From Varibaculum cambriense (GTDB taxonomy: Bacteria; Actinomycetota; Actinomycetes; Actinomycetales; Actinomycetaceae), in the NCBI RefSeq assembly GCF_002848005.1, contig NZ_PKHX01000001.1, positions 196,791 through 260,790 on the forward strand: a DNA stretch of 64,000 bases. Reading direction: 5' to 3'. The notes under the pieces are model-generated. The model saw only the letters and a list, made by a program, of their open reading frames with translations. It made no database searches and was not told the origin of the DNA. Of this stretch, positions 16,616 through 25,719 are shown piece after piece. Each line of letters starts with the position of its first letter. Position 1 is the first letter of the stretch. The position numbers and the translations under genes were made by a program.

Positions 16616-16706
16616 TCTCGGTAAAGACACTATTTTAGTCGTGTTACTTGAAACATGACCCTAATGTTAAATCTCAGTTTAATAAGCGGGCGAAAAAATT
16701 CTCAGA

Positions 16707-17969
16707 CTAAACCGAACGGAACATGCCGCACAGGCGGGCATGCCACTGGTTAGCGGAAGTGTCGGTCAAAGATGCAATTTGATCAACTAGGGCTCGCAGG
16801 CGGCCGTCATCTCCGGAGGCTTCCCGCCAAGTTGTACGATGGGGTTCTTCCAGCTCCTCCGGGCGTTCCCAGAGGGCATCGGCAAGTTCATAGATAGTGG
16901 TGCGTTGCGCCAAATAGATAGGCTCGGTTTCGCGTGGTGCCATCATATAGGTGGCAGCGATTCCTTTTAGGAGCTTGATTTCCGCGCGGGTAGCTTCGGG
17001 AATGACTAAATCCGCATCATAGCGATGCAGGGGACCGGTTCCTGCTGCCTGCAAAGTCGCGGAAGATACCGCTGAGCAAAAGCGCCCAATCAGTTGGGAA
17101 GTCATATTTTTTAGCCGCGCCATATCCCGATAGGAGCCATCGAAACTAGCCAGCCACTGTGGCAGAGCCCGAATCCGTTTCCACGCGTTTTCTAGTTCAT
17201 CCCCCACGGCGTCCCCATACCATGCAGTCGTGGTTTCAAACACCAACTCTAAAGATTTACTATCCCCCAAGGTATCCGGGTCTAGCTCCCCGGTTTGGAT
17301 ACCATCCTCGATGTCATGCACGGAATAAGCGATGTCATCGGATATATCCATGATTTGTGCCTCTAGGCAGCGCTGATGCGGGGGAGAAAATTTGCGCATC
17401 CAGTTAAAGACCGGGGCATCTTCGCGGTAGCAATTGTATTTTTTACGCGAATATTCACTGTTCGCGCCCTGCCCTTTTAGCCAGGGATATTTACAAACCG
17501 CATCTAAGGTGGCGCGGGTGAGGTTTAGCCCCAGAGGACGCCCTTCCTCGCTGATCACTTTCGGCTCTAGTCGGGTAAGTAAGCGGAAGGTTTGAGCGTT
17601 CCCCTCGAAACCGCCGATATCTTGGGCTACTTCGTCGAGTGCGCGCTCCCCGTTATGCCCAAAAGGTGGATGTCCCAGGTCATGGGCTTGGCAGGCAGCA
17701 TCCACGATATCGGGATCGCATCCCATCTCTTGCGCGATTGACCTGCCTACCTGGGAAACCTCTATGGAGTGGGTAAGCCGGGTACGGATAAAAGAATCAG
17801 TGGCCGGCCCGAGCACCTGGGTTTTCGCTCCCAGACGCCGCAGCGCCGAAGAATACATAATCCGGGCGCGATCCCGGGCAAATTCGGTGCGATGCGACGA
17901 TTTGGGCGGCTCCGCCTGACAGCGTTCGCGATCACGGGGAGAATAGGGCGCGGTTTCCATATAGTTCAC
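16707..17969 (-). CDS. dgt: Deoxyguanosinetriphosphate triphosphohydrolase-like protein
   Basis: This HD-domain nucleotidase is expected to remove triphosphate from dNTPs. The HD motif is clear: H67 (RLTHSIEVSQVG), H96-D97 in HDLGHPPFGHNGE, and the later Asp in MDISDDIAYSVHDIEDG. Its 420 residues are typical of the actinobacterial form. The first codon of the open frame is GTG at 17969; ATG 17960 (METAPYSPRD) is an alternative three residues on, and neither has a strong ribosome binding site. It is the last gene of a glyS-yibE/F-dusB-dgt transcription unit, 26 bases after dusB. Confidence 0.9.
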   Translation of the reverse strand: MNYMETAPYSPRDRERCQAEPPKSSHRTEFARDRARIMYSSALRRLGAKTQVLGPATDSFIRTRLTHSIEVSQVGRSIAQEMGCDPDIVDAACQAHDLGHPPFGHNGERALDEVAQDIGGFEGNAQTFRLLTRLEPKVISEEGRPLGLNLTRATLDAVCKYPWLKGQGANSEYSRKKYNCYREDAPVFNWMRKFSPPHQRCLEAQIMDISDDIAYSVHDIEDGIQTGELDPDTLGDSKSLELVFETTTAWYGDAVGDELENAWKRIRALPQWLASFDGSYRDMARLKNMTSQLIGRFCSAVSSATLQAAGTGPLHRYDADLVIPEATRAEIKLLKGIAATYMMAPRETEPIYLAQRTTIYELADALWERPEELEEPHRTTWREASGDDGRLRALVDQIASLTDTSANQWHARLCGMFRSV

Positions 17970-17995
17970 TCTAGCCGGTGTGCGGGTATTTTCCC

Positions 17996-19210
17996 TTAAT
18001 AGCCGCCCTGATCAAGGGAAGTATCTAACTTAGCGGCCTCCAAGATGCGGGCAGCGGCCGCATCTATCTCTCGGGTGGCTAGCCATCCTTCCGGCAAATG
18101 GGTTTTGCGGGGATTGCCCCGCCGGCCGCGTTTACCTTCTGCTGCTGGCGGGAAGGGTAAATCCGGATCCAGGGTAGAAAATAGTTGCTCTAGCTCTTGC
18201 ATACTATTAGCACTGGTGAGGGCGCGGCGGAAGTCTCCCCCAACCGCAAAGCCCCGGAAATACCACCCTAGGTGTTTGCGCATATCCCGCAGGGCGCGCT
18301 CCTGGTTGCCCATCCACGAGCTAAGCATCTGGGTGTGTCGCAACGCCAGTTCACAAACTTGCCCCAGGTTGGGGCGAGCCCGATTAGCCGAGCCGTTAAG
18401 CGCGCTAGCCAGGTCATAAAATAGCCACGGCCTCCCCTGACAGCCCCGACCGATCTCTACCCCCGCACATCCGGTTTGCTCAAACATCGCTAGAGCGTCT
18501 TCGGCAGAAAAAATATCACCATTGCCCCAAACCGGGATTTCTAAATCTTGTCGCAGCTGCGCGATGGCTTCCCAATTTGCACTGCCGGAATAGTATTGGT
18601 TGGCGCTGCGGCCATGCAGCACCACGGCACTCGCCCCTACTTTTTGTGCCAGTTTGCCAGCATCCCGATAGGTCTCGTGATCGGTGTCTATCCCGATGCG
18701 AATCTTGGCAGTCACCGGCACGGACTTGTCCCGCGGAGAATCTTTTTCCCCGTCCCTCGCCCCGGCTACTACTGCCGCCACTATCTGCCCAAAGCGCTCT
18801 ATTTTCCAAGGTAGCGCGGCTCCAGCACCTTTGCGGGTCACTTTAGGCACCGGGCAGCCAAAGTTAATATCCAGGTGATCGGCCAGGCCCTGACGCACCA
18901 ACATCCGGGCACCTTGATACATAGTTTCCGGGTCTACCCCGTGCAGCTGGATCGAACGGAAAGTTTCTTCCGGGTCGGGTTTGATTAAATCTAGAGTACG
19001 CGAACTGCCTTCCACTAAGGCGCGGGCAGTAATCATTTCGCAAACATAGAGCCCGCTGGCCACTCCGTCAGTAGCGGTAATCCCTAAATCGTTTAGCGCC
19101 TGGACGGCCTGCTCACGGCAGAGGCGACGAAAAGGGGCATTGGTTACCCCCGCCATCGGCGCCAGCGCGATGGGAGTGCCCACCGTGATTTCCCCGAGTT
19201 TAGTGGGCAT
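17996..19210 (-). CDS. dusB: tRNA-dihydrouridine synthase
   Basis: This flavoenzyme reduces uridine to dihydrouridine in tRNA D-loops. The 404-residue protein starts with the TIM-barrel strand IALAPMAGVTNAPFRRLC. The catalytic cysteine is C119 in NFGCPVPKVTRKGAGAAL. The FMN-phosphate block GNGDIFSAEDA and GVEIGRGCQGRPW follow. It overlaps the end-to-start junction with the upstream yibE/F-like gene by 11 bases, suggesting translational coupling. The position in a glyS/dgt/dnaG neighbourhood is common in actinobacteria. Confidence 0.94.
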   Translation of the reverse strand: MPTKLGEITVGTPIALAPMAGVTNAPFRRLCREQAVQALNDLGITATDGVASGLYVCEMITARALVEGSSRTLDLIKPDPEETFRSIQLHGVDPETMYQGARMLVRQGLADHLDINFGCPVPKVTRKGAGAALPWKIERFGQIVAAVVAGARDGEKDSPRDKSVPVTAKIRIGIDTDHETYRDAGKLAQKVGASAVVLHGRSANQYYSGSANWEAIAQLRQDLEIPVWGNGDIFSAEDALAMFEQTGCAGVEIGRGCQGRPWLFYDLASALNGSANRARPNLGQVCELALRHTQMLSSWMGNQERALRDMRKHLGWYFRGFAVGGDFRRALTSANSMQELEQLFSTLDPDLPFPPAAEGKRGRRGNPRKTHLPEGWLATREIDAAAARILEAAKLDTSLDQGGY

Positions 19211-20549
19211 GTCGGCCGCCTCTGGAAGGAGCTATGGTTTTCGTGCCCTCACCCAAAGTTTGCGAGTCTACCTGCTCATTTACTGCTGGATCTTCTGCCG
19301 AAAACGAAGGCGTTCCCGGAAGCGACGGGGAGGAAGTCCGCACGAATTTTACGAGGAAGGTTCCCACCACCGTAGTTGCGGGAATCGCCAGTACCAACCC
19401 GATTGAGGCCACCAGGGTGCGCACGATTTCCTCCGCGATCTGGGAAACTGTCAGCAGTTCTAAGAAAGGACGCTGCGATAACATCGCCAAAATCAAAGTT
19501 GGCAACGCCGTACCTACATAGGCAAAAGCCAGGGTATAAACCGTAGACGCAATATGGTCACGCCCAATCCGCATCGCCCGAGAAAATAGTTTGCGCCGCG
19601 GCATCTGGGGATCGGTCTCGTCAAGTTCCCAAACTGCAGAAGCCTGAGTGATAGTCACATCGTTTAAGGCTCCTAGACCGGCCACCACGATTCCGCACAT
19701 AAATAACGAGGGCAGCGCCAGAGCCGGTAGCTGGGTACCTAAAATCAGGGCGTCCTCGTCGCTAGCTCCGGTTAGCCCGGCTGCCCGGGTACCGGCATAG
19801 GCAAGCAAAACCGTAACCATCAGCCCTAACAAGGTTCCTAGCAGCGCGGTAGTGGTGCGGATAGTAATCCCGTGCGCCAGATAGACCGAGAGGAACATAA
19901 TCGCCCCTACCCCCACTAAGGTCACCAACATGGGTGGTTTTCCGGCCATTAGGGCTGGCAGCATAAAGAATACAATCACCAGGGTGGAGGCTAGCAGCCC
20001 CACTAGCGCTAAGAAGCCCCGTCTTCCGGCCACCGCGATCACGATGATCACATAGAGCAGCCCCATAATCGCTAAGGCGTTTCCCCGTTTTACATCGGTG
20101 AACAGGAAAGGGGTACCAGTAGCCATAGCGTCGGTGTCGTAAATCATCCATACCGCAGTGCCGACTCGGATCGCAGACTTGGATTCTTCGGGCACCCTAA
20201 CGGGGACGGTTTTGCCCTGCCATTCCCCTTCCAGTACCTTCACGCATACCAATGGTTGGGTTTGTGGCAAACCGTTAGTGGGATCAGCGGACCCCTTTGG
20301 CATTTTCAGTCCCGGAATCAGACATTTTTCCCCGTCCAAGCCGGTCACTTGCCCGCTTAAACGGTTAGCCGCTTGCTGGGACCAGTCCTGCTGGGCGTCC
20401 CCTATGGGTTTCGGACTGTAAAGCGCGATAATACCGATAATAATCGCCAGTAATACTGGCACTATCAGCGCGGTTAAAACTCGTCGGGCGCGATGTAGGG
20501 CTCGCGAATCCGGACGAGCCCTACGCGAAGATCTTACGTGCTGGTGCAA
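19200..20549 (-). CDS. YibE/F family multipass membrane protein
   Basis: The 449-residue protein has an N-terminal membrane helix (IVPVLLAIIIGIIALY), an extracytoplasmic region of about 100 residues, and then about seven hydrophobic helices. The layout and blocks such as FMCGIVVAGLGALNDVTITQASAVWEL and AMRIGRDHIASTVYTLAFAYVGTALP are typical of YibE/F-like proteins. The family has no established function. It starts 13 bases after glyS ends and overlaps dusB, so it belongs to the same transcript. The C-terminal cytoplasmic tail is polar and ends with His/Arg residues. Confidence 0.82.
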   Translation of the reverse strand: MHQHVRSSRRARPDSRALHRARRVLTALIVPVLLAIIIGIIALYSPKPIGDAQQDWSQQAANRLSGQVTGLDGEKCLIPGLKMPKGSADPTNGLPQTQPLVCVKVLEGEWQGKTVPVRVPEESKSAIRVGTAVWMIYDTDAMATGTPFLFTDVKRGNALAIMGLLYVIIVIAVAGRRGFLALVGLLASTLVIVFFMLPALMAGKPPMLVTLVGVGAIMFLSVYLAHGITIRTTTALLGTLLGLMVTVLLAYAGTRAAGLTGASDEDALILGTQLPALALPSLFMCGIVVAGLGALNDVTITQASAVWELDETDPQMPRRKLFSRAMRIGRDHIASTVYTLAFAYVGTALPTLILAMLSQRPFLELLTVSQIAEEIVRTLVASIGLVLAIPATTVVGTFLVKFVRTSSPSLPGTPSFSAEDPAVNEQVDSQTLGEGTKTIAPSRGGRHAH

Positions 20550-20562
20550 ACGCGTCCTGCCT

Positions 20563-21957
20563 TTAGCAGCCCACCAAGCGGGTCGCCAAGTATGAGGTTA
20601 GCTCCGCGATCTTTACCCGTTCTTGCTCCATCGAGTCCCGGTCACGCACAGTTACGCACTGGTCTTCCCCGGACTGGAAGTCGTAGGTGATACAGAAGGG
20701 GGTACCGATTTCGTCTTGACGGCGGTACCTCCGGCCAACCTGTCCTGCCTGGTCATACTCGATATTCCAGTTCGCCCGCAGTTCCTGGGCAATCTCTTGC
20801 GCCGGGCCGGTCAGCTCATCCTTGCGCGAAAGCGGCAGCACCGCCGCCTTAACCGGGGCGAGGCGCGGATCTAGGCGCAGTACCGTGCGTTTATCGACTC
20901 CTCCCTTGGCGTTGGGAGCTTCGTCCTCGTTATAGGCCTCTACCATGAAGGCCATTAGCGAACGAGTAAGTCCGGCTGAAGGCTCCACCACGTAGGGTGT
21001 CCAGCGTTCGCCCTTCGACTGATCGAAATAATCCAAATTCTTACCCGAGGCCTGCTGGTGTACCCCCAGGTCATAGTCGGTGCGGTTAGCGATACCTTCA
21101 AGCTCGCCCCACTTCGACCCCTGGAATCCGAAGGCGTATTCGATATCCACGGTGCGCTTGGAATAGTGAGATAGCTTTTCTTTGGGGTGCTCGTATAGGC
21201 GCAAGTTATCGGCGCTGATCCCCAAGTTCTGGTACCAATCGAGACGTTCATCGATCCAGTACTGGTGCCATTCTTCATCGGTGCCGGGTTCTACGAAGAA
21301 CTCTAGTTCCATCTGTTCGAACTCGCGGGTACGGAAAATAAAGTTTCCGGGGGTGATTTCGTTGCGGAAAGATTTTCCAATCTGCCCAATCCCGAAGGGC
21401 GGTTTCATCCGGGCAGAGGACATCACATTCGCAAAGTTAATGAAAATACCTTGTGCGGTTTCCGGCCGCAGGAAGTGCAAACCTTTTTCATCGTCGACCG
21501 GCCCCAGGAAAGTCTTGAGCAGTCCCGAGAAGGCACGCGGCTCCGTCCACTGTCCACGCTTGCCACAGGCCGGGCAAGGCACATCCTCCATGGAGACCTC
21601 ATCAGCGGAGGGCAATTGATGTTTTTCCGCATATGCTTCCTGCAGGTCATCCTCGCGGTGACGGGTGTGGCAGGCGGTGCATTCAATCAACGGATCAGTA
21701 AAGGCCTTCAGATGTCCGGAGGCTTCCCAGACTTTCGACGGTAAAATTACTGAGGAATCCAGGCCAACTACGTCGGCGCGCGAGCGCACTATCCGGTTCC
21801 ACCACTGCCGCTTAATATTCTCTTTTAGCTCTACCCCTAACGGACCGTAATCCCAGGCCGAACGGGTTCCGCCGTAGATTTCACCACAGGGGTAAACAAA
21901 GCCGCGTCGCTTTGCTAGATTGATGACACTATCCAACTTCGAGGGCGTTTCAGCCAC
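20563..21957 (-). CDS. glyS: Glycyl-tRNA synthetase (class II, alpha2 type)
   Basis: This enzyme charges tRNA-Gly. The single-chain 464-residue form includes the N-terminal YPCGEIYGG...DYGPLG block. A zinc module has C93-x2-C96 and C128-x2-C131. Class II motif 2 reads [28 protein letters not shown] and motif 3 lies in [16 protein letters not shown] 21957 is chosen because AAGGAG is seven bases upstream; the frame is open further upstream but without support. It is the first gene of the leftward glyS-yibE/F-dusB-dgt unit. No T-box motif is seen in the 229-base upstream spacer. Confidence 0.96.
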   Translation of the reverse strand: MAETPSKLDSVINLAKRRGFVYPCGEIYGGTRSAWDYGPLGVELKENIKRQWWNRIVRSRADVVGLDSSVILPSKVWEASGHLKAFTDPLIECTACHTRHREDDLQEAYAEKHQLPSADEVSMEDVPCPACGKRGQWTEPRAFSGLLKTFLGPVDDEKGLHFLRPETAQGIFINFANVMSSARMKPPFGIGQIGKSFRNEITPGNFIFRTREFEQMELEFFVEPGTDEEWHQYWIDERLDWYQNLGISADNLRLYEHPKEKLSHYSKRTVDIEYAFGFQGSKWGELEGIANRTDYDLGVHQQASGKNLDYFDQSKGERWTPYVVEPSAGLTRSLMAFMVEAYNEDEAPNAKGGVDKRTVLRLDPRLAPVKAAVLPLSRKDELTGPAQEIAQELRANWNIEYDQAGQVGRRYRRQDEIGTPFCITYDFQSGEDQCVTVRDRDSMEQERVKIAELTSYLATRLVGC

Positions 21958-22149
21958 TGTTTTTCTCCTTAAGCTCAACTTGCTGCGCCAAGGCGCTACC
22001 ACCCCAGATTCTACCGGGTTGCCTGCACTTTCCAGAACCAGAACGCCAGAGCGTGACTTACAACTCTAAAACCGAGATTTACCCGCCTAAAATAACTAAA
22101 CATTCGTTATTACCTGGACTTTTTCCACTTTAGGAAGGTTAGCTACCTC

Positions 22150-22186
22150 TTGCTCTTGAGAACGGTTATCGTTTATATTAGGGATT
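22150..22186 (+). promoter_or_regulatory. znuA promoter with candidate Zur operator
   Basis: TATATT at 22174-22179 is a good -10, and the expected start is at about 22186, one base before the ATG. The -35 is poor (TTGCTC at 22150-22155, 18-base spacer). Between the boxes, TGAGAAC-G-GTTATCG (22157-22171) is an imperfect 7-1-7 inverted repeat (five of seven pairs), the geometry expected of Fur-family boxes. Confidence 0.45.
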
Positions 22187-23182
22187 ATGCATAAAAGAAT
22201 GAAAAAAGTAATTTGCGCTGCCGCCATTGCCGCTCTAGCGCTGGGCGGATGTTCCTCGACTGCCAAAAGCGGGAAAGAGGCCGGCGGGAAAGTTGACGCC
22301 GTTGCCTCCTTCTATCCCCTGGCCTACGTAACCAGCCAAGTGGGCGGAGATTTAGTGGACGTAACCAACCTGACTCCCTCGGGAGAAGCCCACGACGTAG
22401 AGCTATCCGCGAAAGATCTCACCACCATCTCGCAGGCGGACGCGCTGATTTACCTCTCGGGATTCCAAGCCGCCGTTGATGACGCGGTCAAGGAAGCCGC
22501 CCCGAAGAATACTTTAGATGTAGCCAAGGCCGCTAAGCTTAAGAAACTATCTGCCGAGGAAGCAGCGGAGCACGAAGCAGAACACGAGCATGAAGGTGAA
22601 CACGAAGCCGACCACGACCATGAGGGCGAACACGAAGAAGCTGGTCACGAGCACCACCACCATGGTGCATTCGACCCGCACTTTTGGCTAGATCCCCAAC
22701 GGCTATCCCAAGTGGTACCGCAAGTAGTGGCCACCCTAACCAAGGCAGATCCGGATCATGGCGACACTTTCCAGAAAAACGGAAAAGCTCTGCAAGACAA
22801 ACTAGCCAACCTGGATAAAGAATATCGCGCTGGCCTAAATAAATGCGCCACCCCTACTGCAGTTACCGCGCACGAAGCCTACGGATACATGGCAGATCGC
22901 TACGGATTTGAGCAAGTGGGAGTAAAAGGCGTGGATCCGGAAGCCGAAACCTCGCTGACCCGTCTGCAGGAAGTGGCTAACATTGCGAAGGATAGACAAG
23001 TCAACGTATTGTTTTCTGAGAGCGCCCTCGGAGATAAAGACACTAAAACTTTGGCTGAGGAACTCGGGATTAAATCTGAGGTACTTGACCCCTTGGAAAT
23101 CCAAGTAGATAAGAACCGCGATTATCTGCAGGTAATGCAAGACAATCTACAAAAACTGAGTAAAGCGATGAAATGTCAGTAA
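22187..23182 (+). CDS. znuA: Zinc ABC transporter substrate-binding lipoprotein
   Basis: ZnuA captures zinc outside the membrane and delivers it to the ZnuB permease. The 331-residue precursor has a lipobox ending at C22 (ALGGC). A His/Glu/Asp-rich loop (about residues 125-165, many HE and HD pairs then HHHH) precedes FDPHFWLDP, the hallmark of cluster A-I zinc-binding proteins. Further metal ligands are expected at the early His (GEAHDVEL), in TAHEAYGY and in the late SESALGDKD segment. There is no ribosome binding site at ATG 22187, consistent with a leaderless transcript; ATG 22199 is an alternative. It overlaps znuC by 10 bases. Confidence 0.92.
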   Translation: MHKRMKKVICAAAIAALALGGCSSTAKSGKEAGGKVDAVASFYPLAYVTSQVGGDLVDVTNLTPSGEAHDVELSAKDLTTISQADALIYLSGFQAAVDDAVKEAAPKNTLDVAKAAKLKKLSAEEAAEHEAEHEHEGEHEADHDHEGEHEEAGHEHHHHGAFDPHFWLDPQRLSQVVPQVVATLTKADPDHGDTFQKNGKALQDKLANLDKEYRAGLNKCATPTAVTAHEAYGYMADRYGFEQVGVKGVDPEAETSLTRLQEVANIAKDRQVNVLFSESALGDKDTKTLAEELGIKSEVLDPLEIQVDKNRDYLQVMQDNLQKLSKAMKCQ

Positions 23183-23907
23183 CTGAGACCAAAACATCTC
23201 TACCTTTTAGGGCGACGGATTTATCCGTCGCCCTACAGGGCAATTTGATCCTAGAAAATATCAATTTGCAGATCACCCCCGGAACTACCGTGGCGCTGTG
23301 CGGGGAAAACGGCTCCGGAAAATCCACTTTGGTGCGCGCCGCAGTGGGACTGAATCCCGTCACCTCGGGGAGCTTAGAGATTTTTGGTGCCCGCCCCGGC
23401 GAGAAAAATTATACTAAAGCCCTGGCAAAAGTAGGCTATGTTCCCCAACGTAAAAGCGCCCTCGGCACGGTTCCGGCTACTGCCCTGGAGGTAGTGCGCT
23501 CCGGGCTATTGCGACGAGGACGAATTGGCCCGAAACGCTCCGACCGGGAACGCACCCACCAGGCGCTAGCAAAAGTGGGGTTAGCCGGCTCTGAGAACAA
23601 AAAGTTTCAGTTTATGTCGGGCGGACAGCAACAACGGGTTTTGATCGCTCGCGCCCTAGTGCGCGACCCGGAGTTCTTAATTATGGATGAGCCCTTGGCC
23701 GGGATTGACCGGCAAAGCGCGAAGAGTCTGGCTGCAACCATTGCGGAGGCAAAAACTGCCGGGAAAACTATGTTGATTGTGCTGCATGAACATGGTTTCT
23801 TAGCCCCCTTGATCGACCGCACCATAACTTTAGTTTCCGGACAGATCGCCAGCGATAACCCCCGGGAGGCGCTACCTTCGCTTCCGGAAGCGGAGGGGAA
23901 AGAATAA
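23173..23907 (+). CDS. znuC: Zinc ABC transporter ATP-binding protein
   Basis: This cytoplasmic ATPase of the zinc importer has 244 residues, with Walker A GENGSGKS (44-51), Q-loop region GYVPQR, signature MSGGQQQR, Walker B FLIMDEPLAG and the switch His in LIVLHEHG. It starts inside the end of znuA and shares one base with znuB, so the three genes form one operon. A 13-bp perfect inverted repeat lies within its first codons (23208-23235) and could lower expression of znuC and znuB relative to znuA. Confidence 0.94.
   Translation: MSVTETKTSLPFRATDLSVALQGNLILENINLQITPGTTVALCGENGSGKSTLVRAAVGLNPVTSGSLEIFGARPGEKNYTKALAKVGYVPQRKSALGTVPATALEVVRSGLLRRGRIGPKRSDRERTHQALAKVGLAGSENKKFQFMSGGQQQRVLIARALVRDPEFLIMDEPLAGIDRQSAKSLAATIAEAKTAGKTMLIVLHEHGFLAPLIDRTITLVSGQIASDNPREALPSLPEAEGKE
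23208..23235 (+). promoter_or_regulatory. Strong hairpin at the znuA/znuC junction
   Basis: TAGGGCGACGGAT (23208-23220) and its exact complement (23223-23235) are separated by two bases. It begins 26 bases after the znuA stop, inside znuC codons 12-21. It could protect the 3' end of znuA mRNA or slow ribosomes. Confidence 0.6.
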
Positions 23908-24899
23908 TGATTACTCCCACCACCGGTATTTCCTACCCGGCTCTAGCGGCGACAGATCTGCAACTTAACTTCGCGCCTTCCCCTAGCCGCGCCGCATTCG
24001 TGCCGAGCTTTACTGCCGATTGGAGCAGTTTACTAGCCTCCCCCTTCTTTCTCCGTTCCCTAATCGTGGCCGTCTTGGTGGGACTGAGCGCCCCCATTAT
24101 TGGTACTTACCTGGTACAACGCCGCCTGTCACTACTAGGGGATGGGATCGGACACGTGGCTCTTACCGGAGTGGCACTCGGCTGGGTAGTAGGTAACTTA
24201 ACAGAAGTTGCGGGCGGGGACACTTTAGCCATCCCCGGAGCAGTGGTCGCTTCGATCGCAGGCGCGGTGATTATCGAATTAGTGCGCGCCAAAGGCGGAG
24301 CCAGCGGCGACGTGGCGATGGCCTTGCTTTTTTATGGAGGGATCGCTTCCGGGGTGCTGGTGTTTTCTTTGGCCGGGGGCACTACCAACCAACTAAATTC
24401 CTACCTATTCGGTTCCATTGCCGCCGTGTCCTGGTCGGATGTGTACCTAACGATTGCCCTGTCGGTACTGATCCTAGTCTTTGGCCTGGGGATGCGCCGC
24501 GAACTTTTCTCCATCTGTAACGATGAGGAGTTCGCCTTGGCTTCGGGAATTCCGGTGCGGCTCTTGACTATCTGCTTAGCGGTAGTTAGCGCCCTGACAG
24601 TCTCGACTGCCATGCGAGTAGTGGGAGTGCTGCTAGTTTCGGCGCTGATGATTGTGCCGGTAGCCATCACCCAGATTTATGCCCGCTCTTTTAGCGCCAC
24701 TATGGGCTGGGCAATGCTGCTGGGAGTGGTGATGTGTATTGCGGGTCTGGTCTTTTCTTACTTTACGGCCGCTGCCTCCGGATCGGCGATTGTGATGGGA
24801 CTAATCATCCTCTATGCGCTGGCGGCGGCGCTGCGACCTCTGGTGTATCGCCGGCATTTACAAACTCCGCAAGAACCCAGTAACTGCGGACATCATTAG
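23907..24899 (+). CDS. znuB: Zinc ABC transporter permease
   Basis: The 330-residue membrane permease has about eight to nine hydrophobic helices, with typical family blocks SAPIIGTYLVQRRLSLLGDGIGHVALTGVALG and RVVGVLLVSALMIVPVAITQIYA. It has an N-terminal extension of about 45 polar residues before the first helix, longer than most relatives; a start further inside the frame is possible. Its ATG shares a base with the znuC stop (TAATG). It ends 30 bases from the convergent SseB-like gene. Confidence 0.93.
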   Translation: MITPTTGISYPALAATDLQLNFAPSPSRAAFVPSFTADWSSLLASPFFLRSLIVAVLVGLSAPIIGTYLVQRRLSLLGDGIGHVALTGVALGWVVGNLTEVAGGDTLAIPGAVVASIAGAVIIELVRAKGGASGDVAMALLFYGGIASGVLVFSLAGGTTNQLNSYLFGSIAAVSWSDVYLTIALSVLILVFGLGMRRELFSICNDEEFALASGIPVRLLTICLAVVSALTVSTAMRVVGVLLVSALMIVPVAITQIYARSFSATMGWAMLLGVVMCIAGLVFSYFTAAASGSAIVMGLIILYALAAALRPLVYRRHLQTPQEPSNCGHH

Positions 24900-24929
24900 A
24901 CCGGCCCGGGTTTTATCACTTAGCCTAAG

Positions 24930-25718
24930 CTAGTTTCCGGCCGTAGCTGGCACCGGAGTTACCTCCAATAAATCGGCGGCCGTCTCAAAATTCTCCAAGG
25001 CATTAAGGCCTTTTTGCAAAGCTTCCAAAGCGCTGGCCAGCCGGGGAAGATTAGGGGCGACTGCGACTAGTAGTCGATCGGGACCGGCGATTTGCGGAAT
25101 AATTTCCCATTCCGCCCCCGGAAGCACCTGCCAGATTAATCGGGAAATTTTTGCTAGTAAAGCGGGATTTTCCCAACTGGGAACCCAAGTATCAGCGCAG
25201 GCCAAAGCATTGAGCAGCGGGCGCGGCAAAAGATAGGTATCATCTAGCAGCATCCGACCGGGGGAATCTAGCGCGGCAATCGCGAGGGCGCGGGCACCAA
25301 CTGGTAGCGGGCGCGGGACTTGCTCCGTGCCTGCGAAGGGAGCGAGTTCATTTCCCAAACCCGCATCTGCGGCTTCATTCATAGCCTCCAGCGAAGAATA
25401 AATGGGAACTGCCAGTGCCCCGGCCGTGCTTTTTAAACGAATCTGAGGCAGCTGTCCGCTGGGACAATCCCCCTCAGGGGCGACCTCATGAGGCAACACC
25501 GGCAAGATAACTCGCCCGGAACCTAAAGCTGCCGCTATCGACTTTAGACGTTCGCGCAGATCTCTAAGCTTAAAAGCCGCTGCCATAGCCGGTTCTATCT
25601 CGCCTTTATCGGCGGAATTACTATTACGAGCCAGGGCACGTAAAATCGCGTTTTCTTGCTTGACGGGCATAGATTTAGCGCCGGCGGATTTCGCCTGGGC
25701 GCGGTTGGGACTCTCCAA
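24930..25718 (-). CDS. SseB-family protein
   Basis: The 262-residue protein resembles the SseB N-terminal domain family: ALGSGRVILPVLPHE, an interior strand LAVPIYSSLEAMNEAAD and LPVGARALAIAALDSPGRMLLDDTYLLPRPLLNAL. Family members often follow his genes in actinobacteria, but the role is not defined. I place the start at TTG 25718 because GGGAG (inside the end of hisA) lies eight bases upstream and the start sits just after the hisA stop. ATG 25670 is an alternative. A C-terminal region rich in Leu/Ala/Asn (DRLLVAVAPNLPRLASALEAL) is helical. Confidence 0.7.
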   Translation of the reverse strand: MESPNRAQAKSAGAKSMPVKQENAILRALARNSNSADKGEIEPAMAAAFKLRDLRERLKSIAAALGSGRVILPVLPHEVAPEGDCPSGQLPQIRLKSTAGALAVPIYSSLEAMNEAADAGLGNELAPFAGTEQVPRPLPVGARALAIAALDSPGRMLLDDTYLLPRPLLNALACADTWVPSWENPALLAKISRLIWQVLPGAEWEIIPQIAGPDRLLVAVAPNLPRLASALEALQKGLNALENFETAADLLEVTPVPATAGN

Positions 25719-25719
25719 A

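Noticed and set aside
16640..16661. Hairpin GTCGTGTT/AACATGAC between unknown gene and dgt
   Set aside because: One G-U pair and no T-tract; too weak to call a terminator.
21958..22186. T-box upstream of glyS
   Set aside because: No AGGGTGGNACCGCG-like motif or antiterminator was seen.
22561..22680. Low-complexity His/Glu stretch as a simple repeat
   Set aside because: It encodes the normal metal-rich loop of ZnuA.
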